A stretch of DNA of 64,000 bases from Prosopocoilus inquinatus. Lineage: Eukaryota; Arthropoda; Insecta; Coleoptera; Lucanidae. The stretch covers positions 7,442,501 to 7,506,500 of the forward strand of contig CM069880.1 of the NCBI GenBank assembly GCA_036172665.1. The letters are read 5' to 3'. The notes beneath the pieces were generated by a model. It saw only the letters and a program-made list of their open reading frames with translations. It did not search any database and was not told the DNA's origin. Shown here one piece after another: positions 37,811 through 49,700 of the stretch (its first letter is position 1; each line of letters begins with the position of its first letter). Both the position numbers and the translations under genes were made by a program.

Positions 37811-40284
37811 ATTTAAAAAAATAGTTTGAAAGAGCTGCTGCATAAACATTTATAAGAATTTTTGGTTACTTGTGAAGTTATTAGATATGTAAATCGCGAA
37901 AAGGAATAACCAAAATGTAGAATTAAGTTTGCCGGAAATCTCATTATATCTTTTTTTCCTATCACGGACGGGGATACATACAATTTGAAAGAAAGATGTT
38001 TGGCACTGATATATCAATCAATATTGAGTGAGGCTCGAGTCAAAGTGACTATAGTAGTTTTATGATTATATCATCGAGGATTTATCATCTAATTTTGTGT
38101 GTTGTAAGTAGATGGAATTCGAGTTTATTTATAGGTTTATGAAAATTGTTTTTTCTTTTTTGTTTTTGGACTTTGTGTAGTGGTATATAAGATTGTTATT
38201 TTATGTACCAAAATAGTGACATGTTCTTCGACTAAATGGGTTCTGTGAAACATAAATAAGAAAAGTGTGGTAATAATAGTAATTTACATATCTGTTTGTG
38301 GCGTTATTATAATTTACGGCGTTATCGTTATTTCAAAACACAAACCGCATTAACGTTTGATAATTCTGATTAATATGAATTGCACCGTGCATGGTTGCAT
38401 GTCTTTCTATTTGTTCGTAGGTGGATTTTATGAGCGCATTAAACGCGCACGGTTAACTACATAATCGGCAGAATGAAATGATTCAGTTCCGGTACGTTGT
38501 CTGCGAGGACAAGAAGAAAGAAGAAAAAGCGAGATTAAATTATAGCAGATATAAAAAGTTAAGGAGAAAATCGAGCTTTTTTCTTGTCCTGGTATAATGA
38601 ATGCTTTTTGTACGAGCCACCTAGACGAAAATTCTTTGAAAACTTGGCTTACGTAAAATCAATAGTAGATCGGAGATTACACGCAGGTTTCTTCAGAAAG
38701 AAGCCTTCCAACGGCGTCGTGCGTGGAGATAAAAAGACTAATTAAGCATCGTAAACCCTCTTCATTAAGGATAATTAGCGTGTATTTAAAAGGCAGATCC
38801 TATTTTGTTTATTTAGAGTCGACCAAATTGACGTAGCTGTATCACGTTATTAAGTAATGAGACACTGGGTTTAATTAGAAATCAGTTCTCTGCGTAGGAA
38901 CACGTTCGTAATTTCCCATTTTCCCAACGCAACTTTTCATTTCATCTTTAATATTTTCAGTGTAAATATTTATTCGCCCCCTTATATTAAGGGGAAGAAG
39001 GAAGAAGTGCGAAGTTTTCAGCTCCTTCCTTCTCACGTGCGATGTTAAAAAAACTTTGATATTCTGAATGTGACACCCGATAGAGACATAATAACATTGG
39101 GATGTCGGAAAATGTATTCCTCGGTCGGACCAGCAGATTTCGCTTTCCACTTCAATACGTGTTTCAATGAGATGACAACTCATTTATAACACCGATAGCG
39201 TAGGCATAGCCTATATAGCATCGATCGATGTTATTGAAGTCGTTGGTTGACCTCGATTATTTAATGGCTATCCTAATTCCCGATAACCTATTGTCGATGA
39301 CGACCCCCGTCCACCATTCGTTCAAAAAAAAAAAAATTCAATACATCGTATAATTAATTGTTTGTACCTGTCGAACCGAAGAATGCAACGTGCCGAAAAT
39401 TTCAATTCCAAACCTTCAAATCCACATTTACCCATTTGCAGATGATCATTTTCAATTAATTACCCACACTGGAAATTGTAAGCGCAAAGAGCCTCTTTGT
39501 CCACAGATACAGCAAGTTTTATTACTTTCCGGGCAGAAAGTTTTTCACATTTTCCACCTAGGTATATACGTCGCGAACAAATACACCGAGGAAGAAGAAG
39601 TTCGATCTCCTCTTAACAAGAATCTCCGCGCTATAAAATTTCACCGGTAACTAAATTACAAAAGAAGTTTGGCTTCCTTGAAATAGATTCATTGTGCAAG
39701 CATTTGTTCAAAAAATAACAGAAACCGTCGCCGTTTGCTTTCATGTAAATCAGAAAACTCTCTCTGAAATATTTATTTATGAGCTACAGCTACTATTTTG
39801 GATTTTAATTATCACACAAGTTTATCAGCTCGGGTCTCTGTATACCTATCTAAAGCCTACTACACACTGGAAATATTGTTTGCAAAACAAACATCACACT
39901 TAGAATAGGCAAACGTAAAACAAGAATAACAACAAGAAAGTACAGTACTGTTTTACATCCAAATGTAACTAACTGATTGTGAGAAAAACCTCATACGCTT
40001 CATTTGAATACAAATTATCTACCGAACAGCTTGCTCATGCCAGAAAATAATTTTATCAGTTTTTCTTCGGCAAACTTGAATTCAATATAAAATTTACGAA
40101 CTGACGTGCCTGTGCTTTCAATAATATAATTACATCCCACCTTGCACCAATTTGATCACCAAATTGATCAAGATCACCATCCTAAAGCACATCATAAAAC
40201 TTTCCATCAACATTTTAATAAATATGGTTTTATGACAGTGAAAACATTTATCTGTTTATCAAATTCTTAACAATAATAAAAATA
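37811..40284. other. No supported gene
   Basis: Frames of 69-102 codons at 38875-39903 show no family motif and no convincing splice structure. Nothing else stands out. Confidence 0.45.
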
Positions 40285-40482
40285 ATTGAAGTTTGTTCTT
40301 GTCCGATGAAAATAGTAAGTACAAAGTTTTTTTAATCTCAAACCGGACAGAAAAATGAAGGGAAACACACTCAACGTTTCGCTATAGATTTATAGCTTCG
40401 TCTATAAATCTATAGCGAAACGTTGAGTGTGTTTCCCTTCATTTTTCTGTCCGGTTTGAGATTAAAAAAACTTTGTACTTAA
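40285..40482. mobile_element. Family B foldback element, copy 3 (near-perfect palindrome)
   Basis: Arms AAGTACAAAGTTTTTTTAAT, CTCAAACCGGACAGAAAAAT and ACACTCAACGTTTCGCTATA are mirrored almost perfectly. The ATGAAGGGAAACACAC word matches copy 1. The centre is shortened, so CTGACGA is reduced to AGACGA and the ribozyme-like core is lost. The left flank has GAAGTTTGTTCTTGTCCGAT, the inverse of the right flank of copy 1. Confidence 0.8.
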
Positions 40483-40859
40483 TAATAAAAATGTATTGAT
40501 ATTGAATTAAATATGTGGAAATTTTAATCAAAATATTGATCGGCTTAACTAAACGAAACTGCTTAAAACCTATTGTTAGTTCGACGTGTTCGAAAACTCT
40601 TTCCATGTTTCTTAAAGTCTCCGAACTGTTTGTTTGCGTTATAAAAATGTTTAGGGGGGGAAATACCTTTGATGTTCAAGTTTGAAAATACGTCCTGGCA
40701 TCCAAACCTAATATTTGAAGTGCACAGCAAAATCATTACTTCCGCTTTCAAAAACACAAAGAAAGAACGTTTTGGTGTTTTTTTTTTTGGAATTACTTTC
40801 TCTTTCATGTTTAGAACAATAATTGCCCAAACGTAGCAACAGAGCTCAACATCAGGGTT

Positions 40860-42110
40860 AGCCTGTACGAAAACCTATTTTGAAACATTGTTCTATACAT
40901 TGCCAAACATGGGAAGCAATAATTTAAAGGTTTACAAAAGTTCGTGATACGCAAAACCAATTTTGAAACGGAGAACAAGAAACATTGTTCTTTTTTTGAG
41001 AATTATGTACAAAGAAGACGTAGGCTCTTGTTTGGCAAACGTAGCGTTCATGCTTCCTGAAAAATATTTGAGTCAGTCATTCCTTAATTTCTGAAAATTT
41101 TTCCGTTGCAAACCTACACATTCATTGCCAAACATGGGAAACAATAATTTAATGTTAAGGTTTTCAAAACATCGTGATACGCAAAGCCAATTTTGAAATG
41201 AAAAACAAGAAACATTGTTTCTTCTTTTGAGAAGTATGTATAAAGAAGACGTAGGAACTTGTTTGGCACACGTAGCGTACATAGTATCTGAAAAATATCA
41301 TGTCATTCCATTATTTCTCAAAATTTTGTTGTTGCAAACCTATACTTCGCCAATCATGGGAAACAATAATTTAAAGGTTTACAAAACATCATGATACGCA
41401 AAACCAATTTTGAAATGGAGAACAAGAAACATTGTTCTTTTTTTGAGAATTATGTACAAAGAAGACGCAGGCTCTTGTTTGGCAAACGTAGCGTACATGC
41501 TTTCTGAAAAATATTTCAGTCATTCCTTAATTTCTCAAAATTTTTCTCTTGCAAACCTATACATTGTCAAACATGGGAAACAGTAATTTAAAGTTAAGGT
41601 TTACCAACCGTGACACGCAAATTCTATTTTGAAGTGGAAAACAAGAAACATTGTTCTTCTATATATGTAATTCAGTCAGAAAACATTTCTTCATTTATTT
41701 ATTTGTTGCAAAACTATAGTTATTGCCAAACATGGAAAAAATAATTTCATGTCAAGGTTTACAAAACATCGTAAAACGCAAATCTTGCATCTTGGAACCT
41801 ATTTAAAATGGATGACGAAAATGTTTCGACTTTGAGAAGTACAAATGAAACATTATTATTGCAAACGAAAACATTTTCTGAAAAATTTTTCTGTCTTTTG
41901 CATAAAGCTTAGAGCGTACTTGAAAACATTGGCTTCCAACTTTATTGCATAATGTTTCCAGAAGAGTCCTGTTGCAAAGTGTAGAACAATAGTAATTGCC
42001 AAACATGAAAAACAGAACTCGAGCTTTGTTCAAGGTTTGCAAAACATCCTGATAACCTAAACATTGTTTCCTGTAATCTATTTTATATGGACCATAAAAA
42101 AAAAAAAACA
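40860..42110. repeat. Tandem repeat, ~6 copies of a ~225-bp unit
   Basis: CCAAACATGGGAA or variants recur near 40903, 41128, 41350, 41577, 41726 and 41999. Spacings are about 225, 222, 227, 149 and 273 bp. Units also share GAACAAGAAACATTGTTCTT, GTACAAAGAAGACG and GTTTGGCAAACGTAGCG. The copies decay toward the right end. Confidence 0.8.
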
Positions 42111-44552
42111 TTGAGAAATTCAAAAGAAAAGCATAGAATCAATTGTCTCTGAATATGGATGACTTTTTGAGAAACATGTCTTAGACAAAAACTTGTTTGT
42201 AATGTTTTGCTTAAAGCCTAGTCTAGTACATGAAAGTGAAACTATTGTTTGTACAGTGGCAATTATTTTTAAAACGAAAGGCGAGATTATACAGTCAAGT
42301 ATGCACTTGAAATATTTTTTGTTTTTATTTTCAAAAAAATATTTGTATTTTTATTTTATAGTAAACCACTTGAAAAAGTCCTCTGGGGCGAAGCCTGTCG
42401 TGAATGCAAAATATAATGTAATGATTCATCAACATCTAAGCGAAGCTAAGTGTATCGGAGTCTGACACGACAGAGAATCAAACGTTCGGCGGTCGTCCAA
42501 ATGCTTCCATCAACGGAATTCTCTCCGCCGGGTTATAAAAGCAAGCGCAATTTAATTTTAAAAAAATGTAGGAAGACTCTGTCTTTACATTATCTTCTAG
42601 AAACAGCCTACAAACAGAAATGCAATCTTACAATAGTACATATCTATTTATTCGCGTTGAGTGGAGATCAGGAGAATTTGTTCTAAAGCCTCTTATTATT
42701 ATTATAGGAAAGTTGCCTTTGTTTCCACAAAAATCTGCTTGCTTTTAAAGTCCTCTAGACATAAAGCAATTGGGACATTTTACTTTTGTGTTTTGGAAAG
42801 CATTAAAATGCCAGCCAGTTTTGAAAGAAAAAAATTCTGCAGACGAAGTTCTTAAATTTATAAAGTATCGCAAATATTGCAGGAATCATAGAAATAGAGG
42901 AAAATGGAGATGATCAATGTAGCGAAGAAATAACGAGCAAACACCATAGTAACCAGGAAGGCAATTAGATGTTTCTCACGTTCTTTGATCTTGTAATTTG
43001 CCAGAAGTAGTTCTATGTTCAGTATACATATAAGCGAGAGGATATTAAATTGAATTCACTTCTTAAAAAGTGATATCTACTTTGTGTAACGTTTTCCAAC
43101 TTATTATTATTATTAGCCCAAATTATAGTTTTTTTTTTATAATTTTTTTCGCTCAGCCTGTTTTTCTTTTAAATTAAATCCTGATCTACCTGTGCACCTG
43201 TGCTACGCCCCCATTTAAAATAAAGAAAATCGTTGAATTTCTTTGCGCTGCTTACGATGTCTTTGATATTAATTAGTATATGAATCATCTTTGATGAATA
43301 TTTAAAATAATTGTCGGCAAAAATTTTGTTGCTCTGTCTAGTATGATGTCTGCATGCAAACATGCAAGCGTCCCTGGGGATGTCGCAGTAAATTCCAGGG
43401 ATTTAAAGGACTCGAAGGACGAAAAACTTTCGAGTTTCGAGAGTCCTCTTACACTACACACAGTTATTTCTTTAATGACATGCATAAAGTAAACGTTGTT
43501 GTAAATAATAAAGTTGGTTTCTTCTTTCAAAAAAAATAAATATATGTACGTATAGAGGCTGTCCATTTTTCGAGCCTAAGCATGGGGATGTCACTTAGCT
43601 TAAGAGATACGAGCTCGGTTAAATTAGACCAAAGTTGCGTATTTTCATGTTAATTAATAATCTGAAACGCAACTTAAATTATTCCTTTTCGTTTTGAAGA
43701 TATTGAGAAAAAAAGAAATTTTTAATTTTTTTTTTTAATCAAAAACCGATAAAGCTAGACATTTATAACTTACGCATTATGAAGGCACTTTTTCACGGAG
43801 AATTTAAATCTGTCATTACATTTCTCCGAGCTGTCTAAATTGTAGAAATACGACTGTCAACTCTTCTTTTTCTTATGGACGCCATATTGGATTTTCATAT
43901 TTCTAAATAAAGATTTTTTCTCTGATTTTAACGATGTCACACATTATGGTTGATTTGACTTTTTGACCGAAATTCCTATTTTTATTTTTTGCCAAGAAGG
44001 CTGTGGAAACAGTCAAGATGTTGACACTTATATGGTGCTAGCTAAGTCATTTGGAAATGTGGAAGAAATTCTAGAAGCTCAAAAGCCATAATATTTTAAT
44101 TGTAAACAACTCGCGCTTTCAATGCATAATAATCCTTCTATCTCAATAAACCAAATTCTTTCATAGCTACCAAATGAAGTGGTATGAAGAATGAAGAAAA
44201 AATAAAACAAAAGTATCGACATTGAGAGTAATCAATGTCTTCTTCTGCCCGGCAATACTGAATGAAGAATAAAACTTATAAGAAACCAGCTAGAAGGAAA
44301 TACTAATTTCCTTCAAATTGTGATATGATTCGACGCCGACGAGTCGAATACAAAGCAACCAATGATGAGTAGTTCTTCAACCAAATAGTGAGCATAAAAA
44401 TCCTCATTGACTGAAAATGAATACCTAAATTTTCGTAAAGAAATGTTTCTTATGAAATACATGGATATTTATTCAAACTATCTTAAACATTTGGTTTCGC
44501 TTTCTCATGACGCCTGAATGTTGAGCTAAAATGTTTCCTAAGAAAAAATAAT
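42111..44552. other. No supported gene
   Basis: Short frames only. A small inverted pair (CCCTGGGGATGTCGCAG...; GACTCGAAGGACGAAAAACT / TTTCGAGTTTCGAGAGTC) lies at 43372-43445. Confidence 0.45.
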
Positions 44553-45975
44553 CAGTGGCGGCTCGTCGGGGTGGGCAAGGTGGGCAGCGCCCACTCCGCC
44601 CCGACGAGCGCATCACTCATTATTTCTGATTATTTATTGATTGAAGTTGCACGTTCCGGTTCCTCGTCCGGGCAACCCCGAAAAAGAAATTTGTTTGGAA
44701 AATGCACCCACTTTCCATTTTGCAGTTGTTGTCGATTCGTCGATTGTTTTTTAGTGAAAGGCGTTGGAAAGCTGAGAAAAAGCTCCGTAAATCCCCCGCT
44801 TAAATTTAATTCAAAAATTACGAGCGCCATCGCGAGGGGAGGGAGAGACGTCCAGTTAATTGAACAAATAAAAAACGCGCCGCTTTTGAATTTTGATTGT
44901 AATCCAAGAATGCGTTCGTCGACTGTTTTTTGGTAAAAGACGTTGGAAAGCTAATAAAAAGCTCTGTAAATCCCCCACTTAAATTTAATTCAAGAATTAC
45001 ATGCGAGATCGTGAAGGGAGGGAGAGACGTTCATTTAATTGAGCAAATAAAAAATGCCTCGCTTTGAATTTTGATTGTAACCCAAGAATGCGTTCTTCGA
45101 TTGTTTTTTTGGTAAAAGAGGTTGGAAAGCTGAGAAAAAGCTCAGTAAATTCCGTGCTTAAATTGAATTCGAAAATTACAAACGCGATCGCGAAGGGAGA
45201 GAGAGATGTTCATTTAATTGAGCAAATAAAAAAAAAATGATTGTATGTCGAGAACGCGTTCGGCGATTGCTTTTTGGTAAAAGGCATTGGAAAGCCGAGA
45301 AAAAGCTCCGTAAATACTCCGCTTAAATTTAATTCAAAAATTACGAGCGCCATCGCGAGTGGAGGGAGAGACGTCCAGTTAATTGAGCAAATAAAAAACG
45401 CGCCGCTTTTGAATTTTGATTGTAATCCAAGAATGCGTTCGTCGACTGTTTTTTGGTAAAAGACGTTGGAAAGCTAATAAAAAGCTCTGTAAATCCCCCA
45501 CTTAAATTTAATTCAAGAATTACATGCGAGATCGTGAAGGGAGGGAGAGACGTTCATTTAATTGAGCAAATAAAAAATGCCTCGCTTTGAATTTTGATTG
45601 TAACCCAAGAATGCGTTCTTCGATTGTTTTTTTGGTAAAAGAGGTTGGAAAGCTGAGAAAAAGCTCAGTAAATTCCGTGCTTAAATTGAATTCGAAAATT
45701 ACAAGTGCAGTCGCGAGGGAAGGGAGAGACGTTCAGTTAATTGATTGCGAATATGCGTTGCTTTTGAATTTTGATTGTGTCTCGAGAGCGCGTTTGTCGA
45801 TTGTTTTTTTTTTGGTAGAAGGCGTTGGAAATTTGAGAAAAAGCTCAGTAAATTTCACCCTTAAATTCAGTTCAAAAATTACAAGCCCAGAAAAACAAAT
45901 TTATTTAGAAAATGCACCCACTTTTCCTTGTGCAGTTATTGCCCACCCGCAGTAAATCATCACGAGCCGCCATTG
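44553..45975. mobile_element. hAT-like element, copy 1 (1.42 kb, expanded internal repeats)
   Basis: Ends are CAGTGGCGGCTCGTCG at the left and CACGAGCCGCCATTG at the right. Each end matches the opposite end of the element at 57249-57976, so the two copies lie in opposite orientation. No convincing 8-bp target duplication remains here. The interior is a tandem array (listed separately). Open frames of 70-120 codons inside it simply run through the array. It lies upstream of the first visible PDZRN-like exon. Confidence 0.75.
44755..45900. repeat. ~178-bp tandem repeats inside the hAT-like element
   Basis: GTTGGAAAGCTGAGAAAAAG or a variant recurs near 44762, 44942, 45120, 45287, 45464, 45643 and 45823. 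The pattern repeats in threes: the unit near 44942 equals that near 45464, and the unit near 45120 equals that near 45643, a ~523-bp higher-order period. Units also share GGAGGGAGAGACGT and GAATTTTGATTGTAA. Confidence 0.85.
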
Positions 45976-46394
45976 GAAATATGAAGACATCAGCTGGTCA
46001 GCAGATGGCCAGATTTACCTCCCATGACAGACTATTGTCTAATGACAATTGTTATTTTTTTTTTTTCAGAATAATCCAAACCACATACCACTTGATATTG
46101 TATGTAAAATTGACAGCAGCTTGTCTTGTTAAATCCAAAGAATTATTTCAACTTAAAGTGGAGGTTGTTTGCAATGAGAATATTATAAAAAGTAATTATT
46201 GTGTGTGAAGAACTGCATTAAATAAATCGAGCGTAAATGAATTAAGATGCAATGTAATAAGCTAATGTAAATCAAATGAGACTATTATTATTAAATGATT
46301 TCTGTTGAAATTGACATTGACATTGACAACGGTGCGAAGCGACAACAAGCAGTACAAAATTAGTTCGTAGATAAAATATTGTGTGACACACGTG

Positions 46395-46472
46395 TTTGAA
46401 AGGCTTTTATGCACTCCTTGCGATTAAGGCACTTGTACTTTACACTTCGCACTTCGTGCATAAAAGCCTTAC
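46395..46472. repeat. Intronic inverted repeat just before a PDZRN-like exon
   Basis: GAAAGGCTTTTATGCAC and GTGCATAAAAGCCTTAC are inverted around ~42 bp, ending about 80 bp before the acceptor at 46549. It is probably the remains of a small MITE. Confidence 0.55.
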
Positions 46473-46549
46473 TTCACACTCTTGTATCATGAATGAATTT
46501 ATTACTGATCTGTCAATTACAAAATGAAACTGATCTCAATTTGTTTCAG

Positions 46550-46777
46550 GTTAATGGGACTGATGTAAGCAGTTTCCCTCATGAAGATGCAGTTCGTGCT
46601 TTCCTAACAGCACAAGAACCGATAGTGGTTGAAATAAAACGTCGAATAACAGATAGCAACATAGAAGTGCGATCGTCTTCAAAATTTGTGTCCGCCAGTG
46701 TGCAAACCGATATAACAACGTTATCCTGGTTAGAAGAAAATGTGTTAGATTGCTTCGGTCATGACATCGACTTGGAG
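46550..46777 (+). CDS. PDZRN-like exon: C-terminal half of PDZ1
   Basis: Acceptor TTTGTTTCAG precedes the exon and donor GTATAC follows it. Its 76 codons are in phase 0 at both ends. It begins VNGTDV, the strand/helix junction of a PDZ domain, and reads through [10 protein letters not shown], the last PDZ strand. It therefore needs an upstream exon ending just before this VNG. The tail ([18 protein letters not shown]) links to PDZ2. Confidence 0.9.
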
Positions 46778-49700
46778 GTATACATATATGATCGAGAATG
46801 ATTAAGGAGCCGAAAATTTATTTGATGGGGAATTACGTTCCCGCATTATTAATAGTAACCATAGGCTAATGGTGAAATGCAATCTCTTGTAGCATCTAAC
46901 GTCATGAATATCAACACGGTCTGGACTCCGTCGTCTAAACCCTCGGGAAATCAGATTGCACCAACATTGACAGGAGATTGATATGACTCTCGTAACCACC
47001 TCGTTCCATCCTACATAAAATTGATTTTTGAATACTCAGAGAACGTAATTCGTCAGCAATTTAGCTGCTCGGAAATTTATTATTATAACGCGCAGCGAGT
47101 TTTATAATAAAAAGAGCTGACTTCGTAATTATAAAACGCTTAGCTCCTGACAGGTTGTCTTTCTTTATCTCGAATAATAAACCGATCAGCAGCGGTCTAT
47201 ATTTTATCTTTTGTCAATGCAAATACAACATGCCGCGCTTCAATTCATACGCCTCCGTTTCTTTTTATGCCTGTAGGTAGGTATACCTGTATATACCATC
47301 CCTTATTCGAATCAACCAGTAACTTCAAGAACTTCTGATTTCCTAAACGAAACCCTCCGGAAAGGAAATAAAAGAAGAGAAAATTGTTTCACGCTTTATA
47401 GATCTACATCGCAAGAATGCCATCAGAGTGTAAAAAATTATTTTTAACAGTTCATTTCTTGCTATATACGCACAATACATACTATCGATTAAACTTCTAC
47501 ATTATATACCTACGTATACACTACCGTCGAAAAATTTTGGGCGAAAAGTCACTTTATTTCTATTTTTAATTTCGGCCATTTGAAAGACCTAATTAATAAA
47601 CCAATGTGATTACACGATTACATAATAGATACTTGTCTTCTGTTAGATAATATGTATGTAGATACATTTTTTTAATGCAGATGGAAAATAAGTTATTAGT
47701 TTGTGTTGAAAAATGATGATGAGTAATATGTAAAGATGAGGAAGTGTTTTTTTTTTCGTTAAACAATTAGCCGTGACTGCATAAGCTTTAATGAAAGCAG
47801 TAAAAACGGAAGGGTGTGAATGAATATTCATGTAGCCGACGAAATTAATATAACATTTTGCTTTGGAAGAAGTGAGTTTGGTAAATATGTGTTTTCGTTT
47901 CTAGGAAGTAACTCTGCGGAAGTGTAGCAGCGATGAAAAATTAGGTCTCACTGTGTGCTATAGTTCCGGTTCGGAAGCAGACACGTGCACGGAGGTCTAT
48001 ATTAGAGATATAGCCCCCCAGAGCGTTGCTGATCGTGACGGACGCCTTCGCCAAGGAGATCAAATACTTCAGGTATCGCGCATATATCACGGTTATTTCT
48101 TTTGTGGAATGCAACAACAAAGTTTATAAGACAGACGAATTGCTATTGCACCCAAAGAAAAAAAAAAGAAATAATAAAATCAACGAATTGCGCACCCTTA
48201 GTTCTTGCTTATAATAAAATACCTACTTCCTCCTCGAGACGCTTGCTTTACCGTCGAGATTTATGTCGCTAAATGTACGCAATTAAATATAATCAAACAT
48301 GCATGTTTTTCCTTCTTATTTTACTCGGGGAATTAAATTCTATTTGCAGCACGTCGCTCCTCACTTAAAACCTATTCATCACCTTGCGAAATAAATTTAT
48401 ATTAATCCAGCGCATATTTAAATAAATGATTCTTAATCCTTTCAAACCAGCGTGAAAATATCATATTTTAAAAATGCTGCGAATAGTCCACACAGTTGTA
48501 TATAGCGGTGTACCAACGCTCACTTTATACAGGCCTGATTCATTCAGGTGGGAGAATACCCCAACTTGAAAATTGATTCATCTGAAATTCAGCTTTCAAA
48601 AACTGGAGTCTGATATTCCCACGCGATGTCTCAGACCTGTTATTGAAGACGGTGTTCGCTATACCAATTGAAGAGCATTCATGCAAAACTTGATAAGTCA
48701 AAAACTTCGAGTTAGACTGGGAATCAAGGGTTTATTATTATGTTGAATCATCTGGTGAGGCCTGATTCATTCATTTCTGGTGTAATATATCATAATGTAT
48801 CAGGAATTAATTAATCAGGCCTTACCAGAAAATGCAACTCAATAAATAATAAACCCCTGAATAATAAACCCCTAATTCCATGTCTAACTCGAAGTTCGTC
48901 TTTTTTGCGTCTTAACGTCATACCTAATATGGCAGTTTACACGAGAGCATTGGTGTATTAGGCCAAACACGGTCAAGTGAGCCGCTCTCTCTCTCTCTCT
49001 CTAAAATTAGTAGCCACTGGCTTTATCTCAGTGTCTTTCTTAAGACCACGGCTCGAAGGGTGGGGATGGCAGTATTTTTGATGTATTCAAATAAATAAGC
49101 AACAGATGGAGCAAGCATAGTAATGTTACGAATTTTAGTTGTAAAGGTGTTATAACAACTTTTCCAGGGGCTTGACGAAATTGCCAGACAAAATTGATGG
49201 TTTTATTATATTCAAACAGAGGGTGTCGCAACTGCGCATTTTAGCCCACGTAACACGTGCTAGCAACCGTGCCTGAGCATTGTTTCGACTATTTTTGTTT
49301 ATTGTGTTGGACACTGTGTTTAGCTGTTTGTTTTTTTTTCCAATGATTTTGGTGGTGTGTTGTATTATTGTGCTTTTACAATGGGCAGAACGTACGCAAA
49401 ACGGCCGAAAAAAAATAAAAAAGCAAAATCAATGAAATACATTTGGAGAACAAGAAAATGTTCTGTGCAATTAACGAGAGTGAGCCTAGATAAGATTCTC
49501 AAATTACCTAGTATTTTCTGCACTATTTTGTTTTTATAAAAAAGTTTTCTAATTAAACTTGTCACTGTTGCAGCACCTCAAATGCCAATACTCTTCAAAT
49601 ATTTTACGATGCGGACATGGAACGTTTTGAGGATGTAATAATAACTGAAATTCCAAATTGCAAGTATTATAAGTGTACAGGTTTTTTTTTATATTTTGCA

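Noticed and set aside
44571..45955. Frames up to 122 codons containing repeated RMRSS-like peptides
   Set aside because: Products of the ~178-bp tandem array in the hAT-like element; no transposase motif.
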